A DNA stretch of 51,639 nt from an uncultured Bacteroidales bacterium. Its GTDB lineage: Bacteria; Bacteroidota; Bacteroidia; Bacteroidales; Paludibacteraceae. The stretch is from NCBI GenBank assembly GCA_937885465.1, contig CAKZZM010000181.1, positions 1-51,639 on the forward strand, in the 5' to 3' direction. How positions within the stretch are numbered: the stretch's first letter is position 1; each line of letters begins with the position of its first letter. The notes beneath the pieces were generated by a model. The model was not told where the DNA came from, searched no databases, and was given only the letters and a program-made list of their open reading frames with translations. Of the stretch, positions 24,118 to 32,063 are shown piece by piece. The position numbers were made by a program, and so were the translations under genes.

Positions 24118-26139
24118 TTATTTTAGCAGTTCGAGTGAGCGAGTAACGAATTTAGATAGGGCTTCGCCTTTTAGTTTGCCGGAGGCAAGGAAAGCGAGGT
24201 CAACAAGTTCGGCAATGCGGTCATCATGACCTGAAAGTGTCCAAACTGTTTTTTCTATCGTCTCTTGCGTTTGGGTATCGTCTGCCTTTTTCTCATCGTT
24301 AGAGGCATTGTCGGTATCCTCTTTCTCTTTTGGCTCAAGCACTATTTCTGATGTCATCGCGCCGATAAGATCTTGAATGAGTGGATGAGATGTGTTAAGA
24401 ACGAGGTTGTATTGCTCCGGCATCTGCCCGTAGAACGACATCCCTTGTTGGTGTTGCGACATCTCTCGCATACGACGCATAAATTCATTTTGAACGAGGA
24501 AGACGGGTAGGGCATCTGCAGATGCGGCTTCAAATGTAACATAATAGTTAAGTTTGGCAGTCGGTTCGTCTGCCCCCTTCGGCAGTTGGGCTTCGAATGC
24601 CTTGCGGAGGCCTTCCTTCTGTTCATCAGTCAGTTCTACCTTCTGAGTATCGTTCTTACGAATAAGATTCTCGATAAGGTCAGAGTCAACGCGAGCAAAG
24701 CGAAGCATTGGTTTCTTGCCGTCTTTTTCCTCTCCTTCGAACTTTTGTTCTGCTTGAGATATATAGTGAACATCCAGTTCGCCGTCCATCAGCAGCACAT
24801 CGTAGCCTTTCTGCTTAGCATGCTCAATGTGAGTGTAGTTATCGTCAGGGTCTTGGGTGTAAAGCACAACGATATTGCCGTCTTTGTCCGTTTGTGCTTC
24901 TTTTACCTTAGCGATATATTCGTCAAGAGTGCTATATTCGCCGTTGACATTCTTCACAAGTGCAAACTTAGAGGCACGCTCATAGAATTTCTCGTCCGAC
25001 AACATTCCGAATTGAATGAACAGTTTGATATCAAGCCATTTATTAATGTAGTCGTCTTTTGAGTCGCGATAGATCTCGAATAGTTTGTCTGCCACCTTTT
25101 TGGTGATATGCGAAGAGATCTTCTTTACATTCTGATCACTTTGCAGATACGAGCGACTGACATTGAGCGGGATGTCGGGCGAGTCGATAACGCCATGCAG
25201 CAGAGTCAGATATTCAGGTACAATATTCTCCACCTCGTCTGTTACGAAAACCTGATTGCAATAGAGTTGAATTTTGTTGCGACGAATATCAAGGTTATTC
25301 TTGATTTTAGGGAAGTAGAGAATACCTGTCAAGTGGAACGGATAATCGACATTCAGGTGAATATGGAAGAGCGGTTCTTCAAACTGGTCGGGATAGAGTT
25401 GGTGGTAGAACTCGGTGTAGTCCTCTTCTTTCAAATCTTGCGGTTTGCGTGTCCATGCGGGATTGACGTAGTTCACTACATTGTCCTCTTCTGTTTCCAC
25501 TTGTTTGCCGTCTTTCCACTCCTTTTTCTTTCCGAAGACTATCTCTACGGGTAGGAACCGGCAGTATTTTTTCAGCAGTCCTTCTATTTTGGAGTCTTCG
25601 AGATACTCTTCAAAGTCCGCCCCGATGTGCAAAACGATGTCGGTGCCGCGGTCTGCTTTGATAGTATCCTCCATATTATATTCAGGAGTGCCATCGCAAG
25701 ACCAATGTACTGCTTTTGTGTCCTCTTTGTACGATTGAGAGAAAATCTCAACCCTATCTGCCACCATAAATGAAGAATAGAAGCCTAATCCGAAATGCCC
25801 GATAATGGCGGCAGCATTGTCTTTGTATTTATTAACGAATTCCTCCGCGCCGGAGAATGCTATCTCGTTAATGTATTTCTTTACTTCCTCGGCGGTCATG
25901 CCGATACCGCGGTCGGTAACGGTAAGGGTCTTCTTGTTTTTGTCGATACTGATGCGCACTTTCAACTCGCCCATATCGCCTTTGAACTCGCCAACGGAGG
26001 ATAGGGTCTTCAGTTTCTGCGTTGCGTCAACTGCGTTAGATACTAATTCACGAAGGAATATTTCGTGATCGCTGTACAAGAACTTCTTGATAACAGGGAA
26101 AATGTTGTTGGATGTTACTCCGATATTACCTTGTGCCAT
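24118..26139 (-). CDS. htpG: Chaperone protein HtpG (Hsp90)
   Basis: 673 residues. The GHKL ATPase domain carries the family motifs: FLRELVSNAVDATQK, TVTDRGIGMT, IGHFGLGFYSSFMVADRV. The middle domain includes NVSRSYLQSDQNVKKI with the catalytic Arg region. The C-terminal dimerisation domain follows and contains a charged low-complexity stretch (about 600-625) rich in Glu, Lys and Asp. It is an ATP-dependent cytosolic chaperone, used mainly under heat or oxidative stress. The leader is about 100-130 nt and holds a palindrome and a sigma-54-like sequence in place of the usual TAnnTTTG box. Confidence 0.97.
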   Translation of the reverse strand: MAQGNIGVTSNNIFPVIKKFLYSDHEIFLRELVSNAVDATQKLKTLSSVGEFKGDMGELKVRISIDKNKKTLTVTDRGIGMTAEEVKKYINEIAFSGAEEFVNKYKDNAAAIIGHFGLGFYSSFMVADRVEIFSQSYKEDTKAVHWSCDGTPEYNMEDTIKADRGTDIVLHIGADFEEYLEDSKIEGLLKKYCRFLPVEIVFGKKKEWKDGKQVETEEDNVVNYVNPAWTRKPQDLKEEDYTEFYHQLYPDQFEEPLFHIHLNVDYPFHLTGILYFPKIKNNLDIRRNKIQLYCNQVFVTDEVENIVPEYLTLLHGVIDSPDIPLNVSRSYLQSDQNVKKISSHITKKVADKLFEIYRDSKDDYINKWLDIKLFIQFGMLSDEKFYERASKFALVKNVNGEYSTLDEYIAKVKEAQTDKDGNIVVLYTQDPDDNYTHIEHAKQKGYDVLLMDGELDVHYISQAEQKFEGEEKDGKKPMLRFARVDSDLIENLIRKNDTQKVELTDEQKEGLRKAFEAQLPKGADEPTAKLNYYVTFEAASADALPVFLVQNEFMRRMREMSQHQQGMSFYGQMPEQYNLVLNTSHPLIQDLIGAMTSEIVLEPKEKEDTDNASNDEKKADDTQTQETIEKTVWTLSGHDDRIAELVDLAFLASGKLKGEALSKFVTRSLELLK

Positions 26140-26235
26140 ATTGTTATATGTTTGAAAATTTAATTTAAAAATTAAAAAATATAGTTAAAATGACAATTAA
26201 ATGCTCATTAACTGATGAGTCTTTTCGCCTATAAT

Positions 26236-26280
26236 TTGCCAAATTATATGCCAAACGGCAGAATGCTGACAAATTGGCAG
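26236..26280 (-). promoter_or_regulatory. Candidate sigma-54-like promoter and palindromic site of htpG
   Basis: Minus strand: a 15-bp near-palindrome CTGCCAATTTGTCAG (26266-26280), then 10 bp, then TTTGGCATATAATTTGGC. The last resembles a -24/-12 element, but the -12 GC is one base off in the best alignment. The half-site TTTGTCAG also occurs near the clear sigma-54 promoter of htrA (35624-35631). Regulatory, but the type of promoter is uncertain. Confidence 0.4.
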
Positions 26281-26394
26281 GTTATGTGAAAATAAGGTCA
26301 TAATCTTACAACGCTAATGACCGATATGGACGGGAATAAGATAATGAGTGCGGGAAGCACTACATTATTTTGGGCAGGCGTGTCCTAAATTAAA

Positions 26395-26421
26395 AAATGC
26401 TGCAATTCAATTGCAGCATTT
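26395..26421 (-). terminator. Terminator of the pectate lyase gene
   Basis: Perfect 12-bp arms AAATGCTGCAAT and ATTGCAGCATTT with a 3-base loop. On the minus strand a T-run follows directly. Confidence 0.9.
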
Positions 26422-26449
26422 ATATAAGCGAGAGAAAGTGAGTGGGTTA

Positions 26450-28126
26450 CTATTTCCGTTGTCCGAGTGTGGTGTATGTGTCTGCGTTGTGGATGATAAG
26501 TATCTCACCATTTTGAATTACCTTTCTGCTTTTAGATATAGGAGAGGCGTAATTTTCGGCTTCTATATCAGTTGCAGTATTGGCGTAAGTCAGGTTGATA
26601 CCATAAATATTTATACCGCTATTGCCGCTACCGATGAATATTGTTGTAGCATTACCTGTGTAGTTGCAAACGACTCTATTCAGTTCAGAGCCGGTAACGC
26701 TCGTTTGCTGAAGGTTATTATTCCATTCGCTTGCGGCGATATTGAGCGGTCTGTCTTCGCCGTTTTTTGCGCTCATGCAATAAACTTCAATTGTGCAGTC
26801 ACCTGTAACGGCAAAACTGAGATGGCGGTAATCAGCCCCCATTGCTCCGCCTAATTTTATTCTTTTCGTGAAGGATATAGCATCATCGCCTTCGCCATAC
26901 GATTTATTGTTATCATCGATGGCAACAATCTTAGTGGATGTCGCAGAGATAGTCAGTCCTCGTACGGTTGTAGTAGCGGAAATTTCGGTGCCGAGTGCCA
27001 CAATATCGTTATCGTCGGCTTTCCAAGTCAGGTCAGAGGATAGAGGTGTAGTATCATCGGGTGTGGTAACCTCGTCATTGCAGGTAGTAGAGATGTCGGC
27101 TGCATTTGTAACTGTCAGTGTGGCGCCTGCCCCGCATGAGGTGTTGGTAACAGCCGTAACGGCATCGCTGTACGAAAGGGCGACATAGGTGTATGACGGA
27201 GTAGTAACAGGGCGGTCGTTGATATTAGTGAAAGAGCCGTCTTCGTAGTATGAATTGACCCATTTAACGCCATTTGTTGAGTTGTTGAATTCGCGGAAGA
27301 TAGAGCCGTAAATATTGCCGAGCGATGCCATATAGCAGCCCTCTACATAGGCATCTGCATTTTCCGGACCGATGAAGTAATCAGCGACAGAGGTATTCCA
27401 ATAGCAGTTTAGGAAATGTAGTGAGGCGTTGCGGCATCGCACCATGCGTTGCCTGCAGCCGTAGTCCCACCAGCAGTATGCCCATGTGAAGTTGTATGTG
27501 CCATCGTCAGGAGCATCCGTTGCACTTGAACCGAGAAGGTTGCTGAATCGGTGGTCATCGCTGCCGCCTGAACCGCCTGCAATGGGGTCCTTAAGATAGC
27601 GGAAACGGCACCAACTGACGGTTATATTATCGGTAGAATGTTTGTTATCGAAATTGCCGTCTAAACCGTCTTGAAAGTCGCAGTGGTCAACCCATGCGTC
27701 CGTAACATTTTCAAAGCAGAGCAGGTCGTTACCGTCAACATCATACGCTCCGGGACCGATAAAAGTGAGGTTTCGAATGATAAGGTTATTTGTTCTCTTG
27801 ACGAAGAGGATACCTGAATTCTCTTTTATCGTATCGAGGTTGGAAAGGCTGACCCCGGGCATACCCAGTAGAGTTATATTTTCCATATCTTGGGCAGTTA
27901 TCATAGAGGTTAGAGTGAGACTCTGAGTGACAATGATAACTTTGTTAGAACCTTTCAGCGCGTTTGTCAGTTCGTTTACGCTGCTTACAAGAGTAGGTGT
28001 AGCATTGCCCCCACCGGTAGCACTACTGCCGTAGCCGATAGGAGTGGTCATACAATAAGGAATCTCCGTTGCGGTCGCACAGATAAGGTTGCACGACAGA
28101 ATGAATGTCAAGAATAATTGCTTCAT
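26450..28126 (-). CDS. Secreted pectate lyase, polysaccharide lyase family 1-like
   Basis: 558 residues with a signal peptide (to about residue 20). A right-handed parallel beta-helix of PL1 type runs to about residue 330. Motifs are NLIIRNLTFIGPGAYDVDGND, WVDHCDFQDGLDGNFDNKHS with the Ca-binding Asp residues, and SDDHRFSNLLGS with the catalytic-region Arg. It should cleave polygalacturonate by beta-elimination. A beta-rich domain follows. The C-terminus ends in a short Bacteroidetes-type tail (SRKVIQNGEILIIHNADTYT) resembling the end of type IX secretion or anchor tails. A promoter and a leader hairpin lie upstream. Confidence 0.88.
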   Translation of the reverse strand: MKQLFLTFILSCNLICATATEIPYCMTTPIGYGSSATGGGNATPTLVSSVNELTNALKGSNKVIIVTQSLTLTSMITAQDMENITLLGMPGVSLSNLDTIKENSGILFVKRTNNLIIRNLTFIGPGAYDVDGNDLLCFENVTDAWVDHCDFQDGLDGNFDNKHSTDNITVSWCRFRYLKDPIAGGSGGSDDHRFSNLLGSSATDAPDDGTYNFTWAYCWWDYGCRQRMVRCRNASLHFLNCYWNTSVADYFIGPENADAYVEGCYMASLGNIYGSIFREFNNSTNGVKWVNSYYEDGSFTNINDRPVTTPSYTYVALSYSDAVTAVTNTSCGAGATLTVTNAADISTTCNDEVTTPDDTTPLSSDLTWKADDNDIVALGTEISATTTVRGLTISATSTKIVAIDDNNKSYGEGDDAISFTKRIKLGGAMGADYRHLSFAVTGDCTIEVYCMSAKNGEDRPLNIAASEWNNNLQQTSVTGSELNRVVCNYTGNATTIFIGSGNSGINIYGINLTYANTATDIEAENYASPISKSRKVIQNGEILIIHNADTYTTLGQRK

Positions 28127-28151
28127 AGTAATAAGAATTATTTACATAGGC

Positions 28152-28167
28152 TCGGCGGATGCGCCGA
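28152..28167 (-). other. Hairpin in the pectate lyase leader
   Basis: Perfect 6-bp arms TCGGCG and CGCCGA around a 4-base loop, 26 bp before the start codon and inside the expected transcript. Confidence 0.6.
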
Positions 28168-28201
28168 TAGTTAAATAGTAGATGCCGTTTTATGCTAATC
28201 A

Positions 28202-28232
28202 CAAAGTTATAATAAATAAATCAATTTTGCAA
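28202..28232 (-). promoter_or_regulatory. Promoter of the pectate lyase gene
   Basis: Minus-strand TTG (28230-28232), 20 bp, TAACTTTG (28202-28209). The leader is about 70 nt. Confidence 0.7.
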
Positions 28233-28271
28233 GTAAGCGTAATAAAAAAAACAAAAAGCGAAAATTAAGGT

Positions 28272-28303
28272 TTGTATATTCGAAAATAATGTTGTATCTT
28301 TGC
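28272..28303 (+). promoter_or_regulatory. Promoter of recA
   Basis: TTTG (28272-28275), 20 bp, TATCTTTG (28296-28303), 45 bp before the recA start. No obvious LexA-type palindrome was seen next to it. Confidence 0.75.
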
Positions 28304-28347
28304 ATAATGTAGAATCATTTTAATTTTTTATTTTTAATTTTTTACTT

Positions 28348-29358
28348 ATGGCAACAGAAAAGAAGTCAACGCCGGCGGATAAGTTGAAAGCGTTGAGCAA
28401 TGTAATGGCTGACATAGAGAAGTCGCTTGGTAAAGGTGCTATTATGCGAATGGGCGATGAGCAGATAGAGAATATACCTGTTATTCCGACGGGTTCTGTC
28501 GGTTTGAATCTTGCCTTAGGCGTAGGTGGTTATCCTCGTGGCAGGGTAGTGGAGATATATGGTCCGGAGTCTTCCGGTAAGACGACGCTTGCTATTCATG
28601 CCATTGCCGAGGTGCAGAAGCAAGGCGGTATAGCTGCCATTATTGATGCCGAGCATGCTTTTGACCGCTTTTATGCTGAAAAGTTAGGCGTTGATATTGA
28701 TAATCTTCTTATCTCTCAGCCTGATAGCGGCGAGCAGGCATTGGAGATTGCCGATCGCCTGATATCATCGGCTGCTATTGATTTGATAGTGGTGGACTCT
28801 GTTGCCGCATTAACGCCGAAAGCAGAGTTAGACGGTGAGATGGGGGATAATAAAGTAGGTTTGCAGGCAAGACTTATGTCGCAGGCGTTGAGAAAGCTGA
28901 CGGCAACCATCAACAAGACCAACACTTGCTGCATTTTCATTAACCAACTTCGTGAGAAGATAGGTGTTATGTTTGGTAATCCCGAGACGACAACAGGTGG
29001 TAACGCCTTGAAATTCTATGCTTCTGTTCGTCTCGATATACGCCGCACGGGCAGCATCAAAGATGGTGATGAGGTGCTCGGCAACAATGTCAAAGTGAAG
29101 GTGGTTAAGAACAAAGTGGCTCCTCCATTCAAGAAGGCAGAGTTCGATATTATGTTCGGTGAGGGTATTTCCAAAGTAGGTGAACTGATAGATCTCGGCG
29201 TTGAATATGATGTGATAAAGAAATCAGGTTCGTTCTTCTCGTATGGTGATATGCGCCTTGCTCAGGGCAGGGAGGCAGTGAAGAATGTGCTGAGGGAGAA
29301 TCCCGACCTTGCTGATGAGATAGAGCAGAAGATAATGGAGGCTGTAAAGCATGAATAA
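28348..29358 (+). CDS. recA: Recombinase RecA
   Basis: 336 residues, slightly shorter than many RecA proteins because of a short C-terminal tail. Walker A is GPESSGKT (about 72-79), with the IIDAEHAFD and LIVVDSVAAL motifs, DNA-binding loops around GLQARLMSQALRKLT and REKIGVMFGNPETTTGG, and the KVVKNKVAPPFK stretch. It catalyses strand exchange and activates the SOS response. The stop codon overlaps the next gene by 8 bp, so a stress-linked operon with the sigma-54-type activator is likely. Confidence 0.98.
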   Translation: MATEKKSTPADKLKALSNVMADIEKSLGKGAIMRMGDEQIENIPVIPTGSVGLNLALGVGGYPRGRVVEIYGPESSGKTTLAIHAIAEVQKQGGIAAIIDAEHAFDRFYAEKLGVDIDNLLISQPDSGEQALEIADRLISSAAIDLIVVDSVAALTPKAELDGEMGDNKVGLQARLMSQALRKLTATINKTNTCCIFINQLREKIGVMFGNPETTTGGNALKFYASVRLDIRRTGSIKDGDEVLGNNVKVKVVKNKVAPPFKKAEFDIMFGEGISKVGELIDLGVEYDVIKKSGSFFSYGDMRLAQGREAVKNVLRENPDLADEIEQKIMEAVKHE

Positions 29359-30577
29359 TCAGGAAATTCAGAATATTAAGTTACGCTATAGTATAATCGG
29401 TAATGACGCAGCACTTGCGAGAGCAATAGAGGTAGCAGTGCAGGTGGCAAAGACGAGATTGAGTGTTCTTATTACCGGAGAGAATGGTGTGGGGAAAGAG
29501 GTCTTTTCCCGCATTATTCATGATTATTCGTCTCGTAAGCACGGACCTTTCTTCGCTATCAATTGCGGCGCGATACCCGAAGGAACGATTGACTCTGAAT
29601 TATTCGGGCATGTGAAAGGTTCGTTTACAGATGCCAAGGCAGACCATAAGGGTTATTTTGAGATATGCGATGGCGGAACATTATTTTTGGATGAGGTGGG
29701 GGAGTTGCCGCTTCCTACGCAAGCCCGTTTGCTCAGGGTGTTAGAGACCGGAGAATTCTTGAAAGTGGGCGAGTCAAAAGTGCAGAAGACAAATGTTCGT
29801 GTTGTTGCTGCAACAAATAGAAATCTGCCTAATGCTATAATGGAAGGGCGGTTCAGGCAGGACCTCTATTATCGCCTCAATGCCATAGAGATACATATCC
29901 CGTCGCTTAGAGACAGGCGTGACGATATACCTTTGCTCTTCCGCAAGTTTGCTATGGATTTCTCGGAGCAGAATGCTATGCCGGGAGTTAGATTGACTGA
30001 GGACGCAAACAAGCTGCTGAAGAGTTACTACTGGGCAGGAAATATCAGGCAACTGAAGAATGTTACTGAGCATGTATGCCTGATGGAGGCTTCTCGCGAA
30101 GTTGATGCTGAGATGCTTCGCCCGTATCTCCCTGATACTGAACTAAATCGTCCACCTGCAATATCATCGCGGCACAGCTCGGCATCGGGGATGACAGAGG
30201 ACGAGAGGGATATGCTATATACCTTATTGGATGCAATGCGAAAAGATATAGCCGAATTGCATAGGCAGTTAGACGAGTTGAAGAACAATGAGACTGCAAT
30301 ATCTGACGCGGCTTTACCGACTACAACGGTCATTTCTACCGTATCTGACGATGATAATATTACCATTCGTAAGGCAACGAACAAAGATGATTTCGAAGCG
30401 GCAGAAGAGTATCATGATGAGGATGAGAAAGGTGTTGGTTCATGGGACGAAATAGAGAAGAGGTCTATCAAGCAGGCGTTAGAACGCAATGGAGGCTCAA
30501 GAAAGATGGCAGCAAACGAACTCAAAATATCGGAAAGAACATTATATCGCAAGATAAAGGAGTACGATTTAGGATGA
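29351..30577 (+). CDS. Sigma-54-type AAA+ activator with Fis-like C-terminus, variant GAFTGA loop
   Basis: 408 residues without an N-terminal receiver domain. The AAA+ domain (about 15-245) has Walker A ITGENGVGKEVF, Walker B GGTLFLDEVGEL, and the Arg-finger region FRQDLYYRLNAI. A Fis-type helix-turn-helix ends the protein (SRKMAANELKISERTLYRKI). The sigma-54 contact loop, normally GAFTGA or GSFTGA, reads GSFTDA, with Asp94 replacing the Gly (codon GAT at 29630-29632). Overlaps recA by 8 bp and lptE by 4 bp. It is probably an enhancer-binding regulator of envelope or stress genes; whether it can still activate sigma-54 is doubtful. Confidence 0.9.
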   Translation: MNNQEIQNIKLRYSIIGNDAALARAIEVAVQVAKTRLSVLITGENGVGKEVFSRIIHDYSSRKHGPFFAINCGAIPEGTIDSELFGHVKGSFTDAKADHKGYFEICDGGTLFLDEVGELPLPTQARLLRVLETGEFLKVGESKVQKTNVRVVAATNRNLPNAIMEGRFRQDLYYRLNAIEIHIPSLRDRRDDIPLLFRKFAMDFSEQNAMPGVRLTEDANKLLKSYYWAGNIRQLKNVTEHVCLMEASREVDAEMLRPYLPDTELNRPPAISSRHSSASGMTEDERDMLYTLLDAMRKDIAELHRQLDELKNNETAISDAALPTTTVISTVSDDDNITIRKATNKDDFEAAEEYHDEDEKGVGSWDEIEKRSIKQALERNGGSRKMAANELKISERTLYRKIKEYDLG

Positions 30578-31146
30578 AAAGGCTTGCCGGAAAAATAAGT
30601 ATTAACGTTCGGAGACGTTCTCCACTTTTGAACGTTCGGAGACCTTCTCCACTAATTGTGCTTTTTGCTCTTTGTTTCTCGCTTAGCAGTTGTATCATAA
30701 GTTACAAATTTAATGGAGCTTCGATTGACTATTCCAAAGTTAAGTCGATCTCTATTGCCGATTTCCCGAATAATGCGACCCTTGTTTATCCGCAATTGTC
30801 GGTTGATTTGTCGCAGGGTATTCGTGATATCTATCAGCGTCAGACTCGCTTGGAAGTGTTGAATAAAGGCGGCGATATGGAGGTTGAAGGTGAGATAACG
30901 GGTTATACCATTACGCCTATGGCGATTGCAGCCGACTCATATTCGGCTGAAACGAAACTGACAATTACCATAAAGGTGCATTTTACCAATAACTCTGCGC
31001 CTGAAGAGTCGTTTGATAAGACTTATACTGCGTATCAGACTTTTGATTCTTCGCAAATGCTGACAGATGTGCAGGAAGAGTTATGTGCCATAATGATTAC
31101 AGAATTAGCGGAAAATATATATAACGATACTGTTGCCCGTTGGTAA
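30574..31146 (+). CDS. lptE: LptE-like LPS-assembly lipoprotein
   Basis: The start is taken as the ATG at 30574, which overlaps the preceding stop codon (ATGA); the frame is open further upstream but only inside the previous gene. The 190-residue protein has a lipobox-like LCFSLSSC with Cys near residue 41 and then a LptE-like beta domain (SISIADFPNNA, GEITGYTITPMAI, ETKLTITIKVHF). It helps LptD insert LPS in the outer membrane. Two copies of the dispersed repeat lie in frame ahead of the signal peptide and encode NVRRRSPL and NVRRPSPL. This lengthens the n-region by about 18 residues, many of them Arg. Confidence 0.85.
   Translation: MKRLAGKISINVRRRSPLLNVRRPSPLIVLFALCFSLSSCIISYKFNGASIDYSKVKSISIADFPNNATLVYPQLSVDLSQGIRDIYQRQTRLEVLNKGGDMEVEGEITGYTITPMAIAADSYSAETKLTITIKVHFTNNSAPEESFDKTYTAYQTFDSSQMLTDVQEELCAIMITELAENIYNDTVARW
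30603..30653 (+). repeat. Dispersed hairpin repeat, copies 8 and 9, inside lptE
   Basis: Copies at 30603-30626 and 30630-30653, 27 bp apart, both in the lptE reading frame just before the hydrophobic core of its signal peptide. Copy 9 has one changed base in the right arm. Confidence 0.95.
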
Positions 31147-31151
31147 CTCAT

Positions 31152-31175
31152 GAACGTTCGGAGACGTTCTCCACT
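31152..31175 (+). repeat. Dispersed hairpin repeat, copy 10
   Basis: Placed between lptE and the next gene. The ATG at 31150 overlaps its left edge and would translate it as NVRRRSPL. Confidence 0.95.
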
Positions 31176-31179
31176 TAAA

Positions 31180-31605
31180 ATGCAAACGCTTGAAGATTAC
31201 ATACAACTGCTTGAGTCGCCGATGTCGGTGGATGTGGAGTGGGTAGAGTCGCTGCAATCGATGTTGGAATATGCGCCTTACTGCGCTTCTGCAAGGTTAT
31301 TGTTATTGCGGGCGTTGTTTCTCAATAGAAATAAAGAAGAGTGGACTAACGAGTTGCAACGTTCGCTTCTGTATGCACCATTAGATGTGTCGGTTTATTT
31401 CCTCCTGAGGTCGGCTATGGCGGATATCGGGATAAAAGGGAATGAGCAAAGAGACAAGGTGCAAAGTATAAAGAGCAATGATGATAATAAGACGATGTCG
31501 TATTTTGACTTACTTGACAAGATGGCTCTAACGGCAAAAAAGACCGGAATAAGTTTTGAAGAACTGACAAAAAGATATATTGAAACAAGCAAATATATCG
31601 GCTAA
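31180..31605 (+). CDS. TPR-like protein of the lptE-secG cluster, unknown function
   Basis: 141 residues from the ATG at 31180 (MQTLEDYIQLLE). An upstream in-frame ATG at 31150 would add ten residues coming mostly from the repeat, so it is less likely to be ancestral. The protein is helical with a tetratricopeptide-like rhythm (YAPYCASARLLLLRALFLNR, YAPLDVSVYFLLRSAM). No enzyme motif or signal peptide. A gene of this kind often sits between lptE and secG in Bacteroidales, as I recall it. A role in envelope biogenesis is inferred from location only. Confidence 0.7.
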   Translation: MQTLEDYIQLLESPMSVDVEWVESLQSMLEYAPYCASARLLLLRALFLNRNKEEWTNELQRSLLYAPLDVSVYFLLRSAMADIGIKGNEQRDKVQSIKSNDDNKTMSYFDLLDKMALTAKKTGISFEELTKRYIETSKYIG

Positions 31606-31638
31606 TCTTTCTTGGAAAACAAAATTTTTTTGGAAATA

Positions 31639-31670
31639 TTTGTCTATGTCAGTTTTTTTGTGTAATTTTG
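31639..31670 (+). promoter_or_regulatory. Promoter of secG
   Basis: TTTG (31639-31642), 20 bp, TAATTTTG (31663-31670), 28 bp before the secG start. Confidence 0.75.
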
Positions 31671-31698
31671 CACGCTAATTTGAATAAATAACATTATT

Positions 31699-32034
31699 AT
31701 GTATACTTTTCTTACTATTTTAATTGTCATTGCAGCCGTCTTGCTGACCCTGCTTGTACTTGTTCAAAACTCCAAAGGTGGTGGTTTGGCTTCCGGTTTT
31801 GCGAGTGGTAACCAGATAATGGGCGCTCCTAAGACTGCCGACTTCCTTGAGAAAACGACTTGGTGGCTGATTGCTATTATCGTTCTGCTCGCTGTCTTTG
31901 CAGTTGGTGTTCACAAGCAAGCGTCTCATGGTTCAAGTCGTGAGAGTCAGATTATTGAGCAGGCTGCTGAGTCGGTAAATGAGATGCAGCAGAGTGCTGC
32001 TACGCCGGATTTCGGTGAAGAAGAGGCTGAGTAA
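31699..32034 (+). CDS. secG: Preprotein translocase subunit SecG
   Basis: 111 residues. Two membrane segments (about 3-22 and 50-70) enclose the conserved loop VQNSKGGGLASGF and the TADFLEKTTWWL motif. It is part of the SecYEG channel in the inner membrane. The tail after the second segment is longer and more acidic than in E. coli, which is usual in Bacteroidetes. It has its own promoter although it ends a gene cluster. Confidence 0.95.
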   Translation: MYTFLTILIVIAAVLLTLLVLVQNSKGGGLASGFASGNQIMGAPKTADFLEKTTWWLIAIIVLLAVFAVGVHKQASHGSSRESQIIEQAAESVNEMQQSAATPDFGEEEAE

Positions 32035-32037
32035 TAC

Positions 32038-32057
32038 CGGCGCAAGGGAGCGCGCCG
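32038..32057 (+). terminator. Possible terminator of secG
   Basis: CGGCGC and GCGCCG arms around an 8-base loop directly after the secG stop codon. Only TTT follows, so it is weaker than the others. Confidence 0.5.
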
Positions 32058-32063
32058 TTTCAT

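Larger units (their letters stand above)
26140..26449. other. htpG upstream region
   Basis: The gap holds, from left to right, an A/T-rich leader, the candidate sigma-54-like sequence (26236-26255), the CTG-N-CAA palindrome (26266-26280) and the terminator of the pectate lyase gene (26395-26421). No small gene is seen. Confidence 0.6.

Noticed and set aside
30442..30573. Upstream extension of lptE to an ATG at 30442
   Set aside because: It lies wholly inside the preceding activator gene in another frame; the ATGA overlap at 30574 is the natural start.
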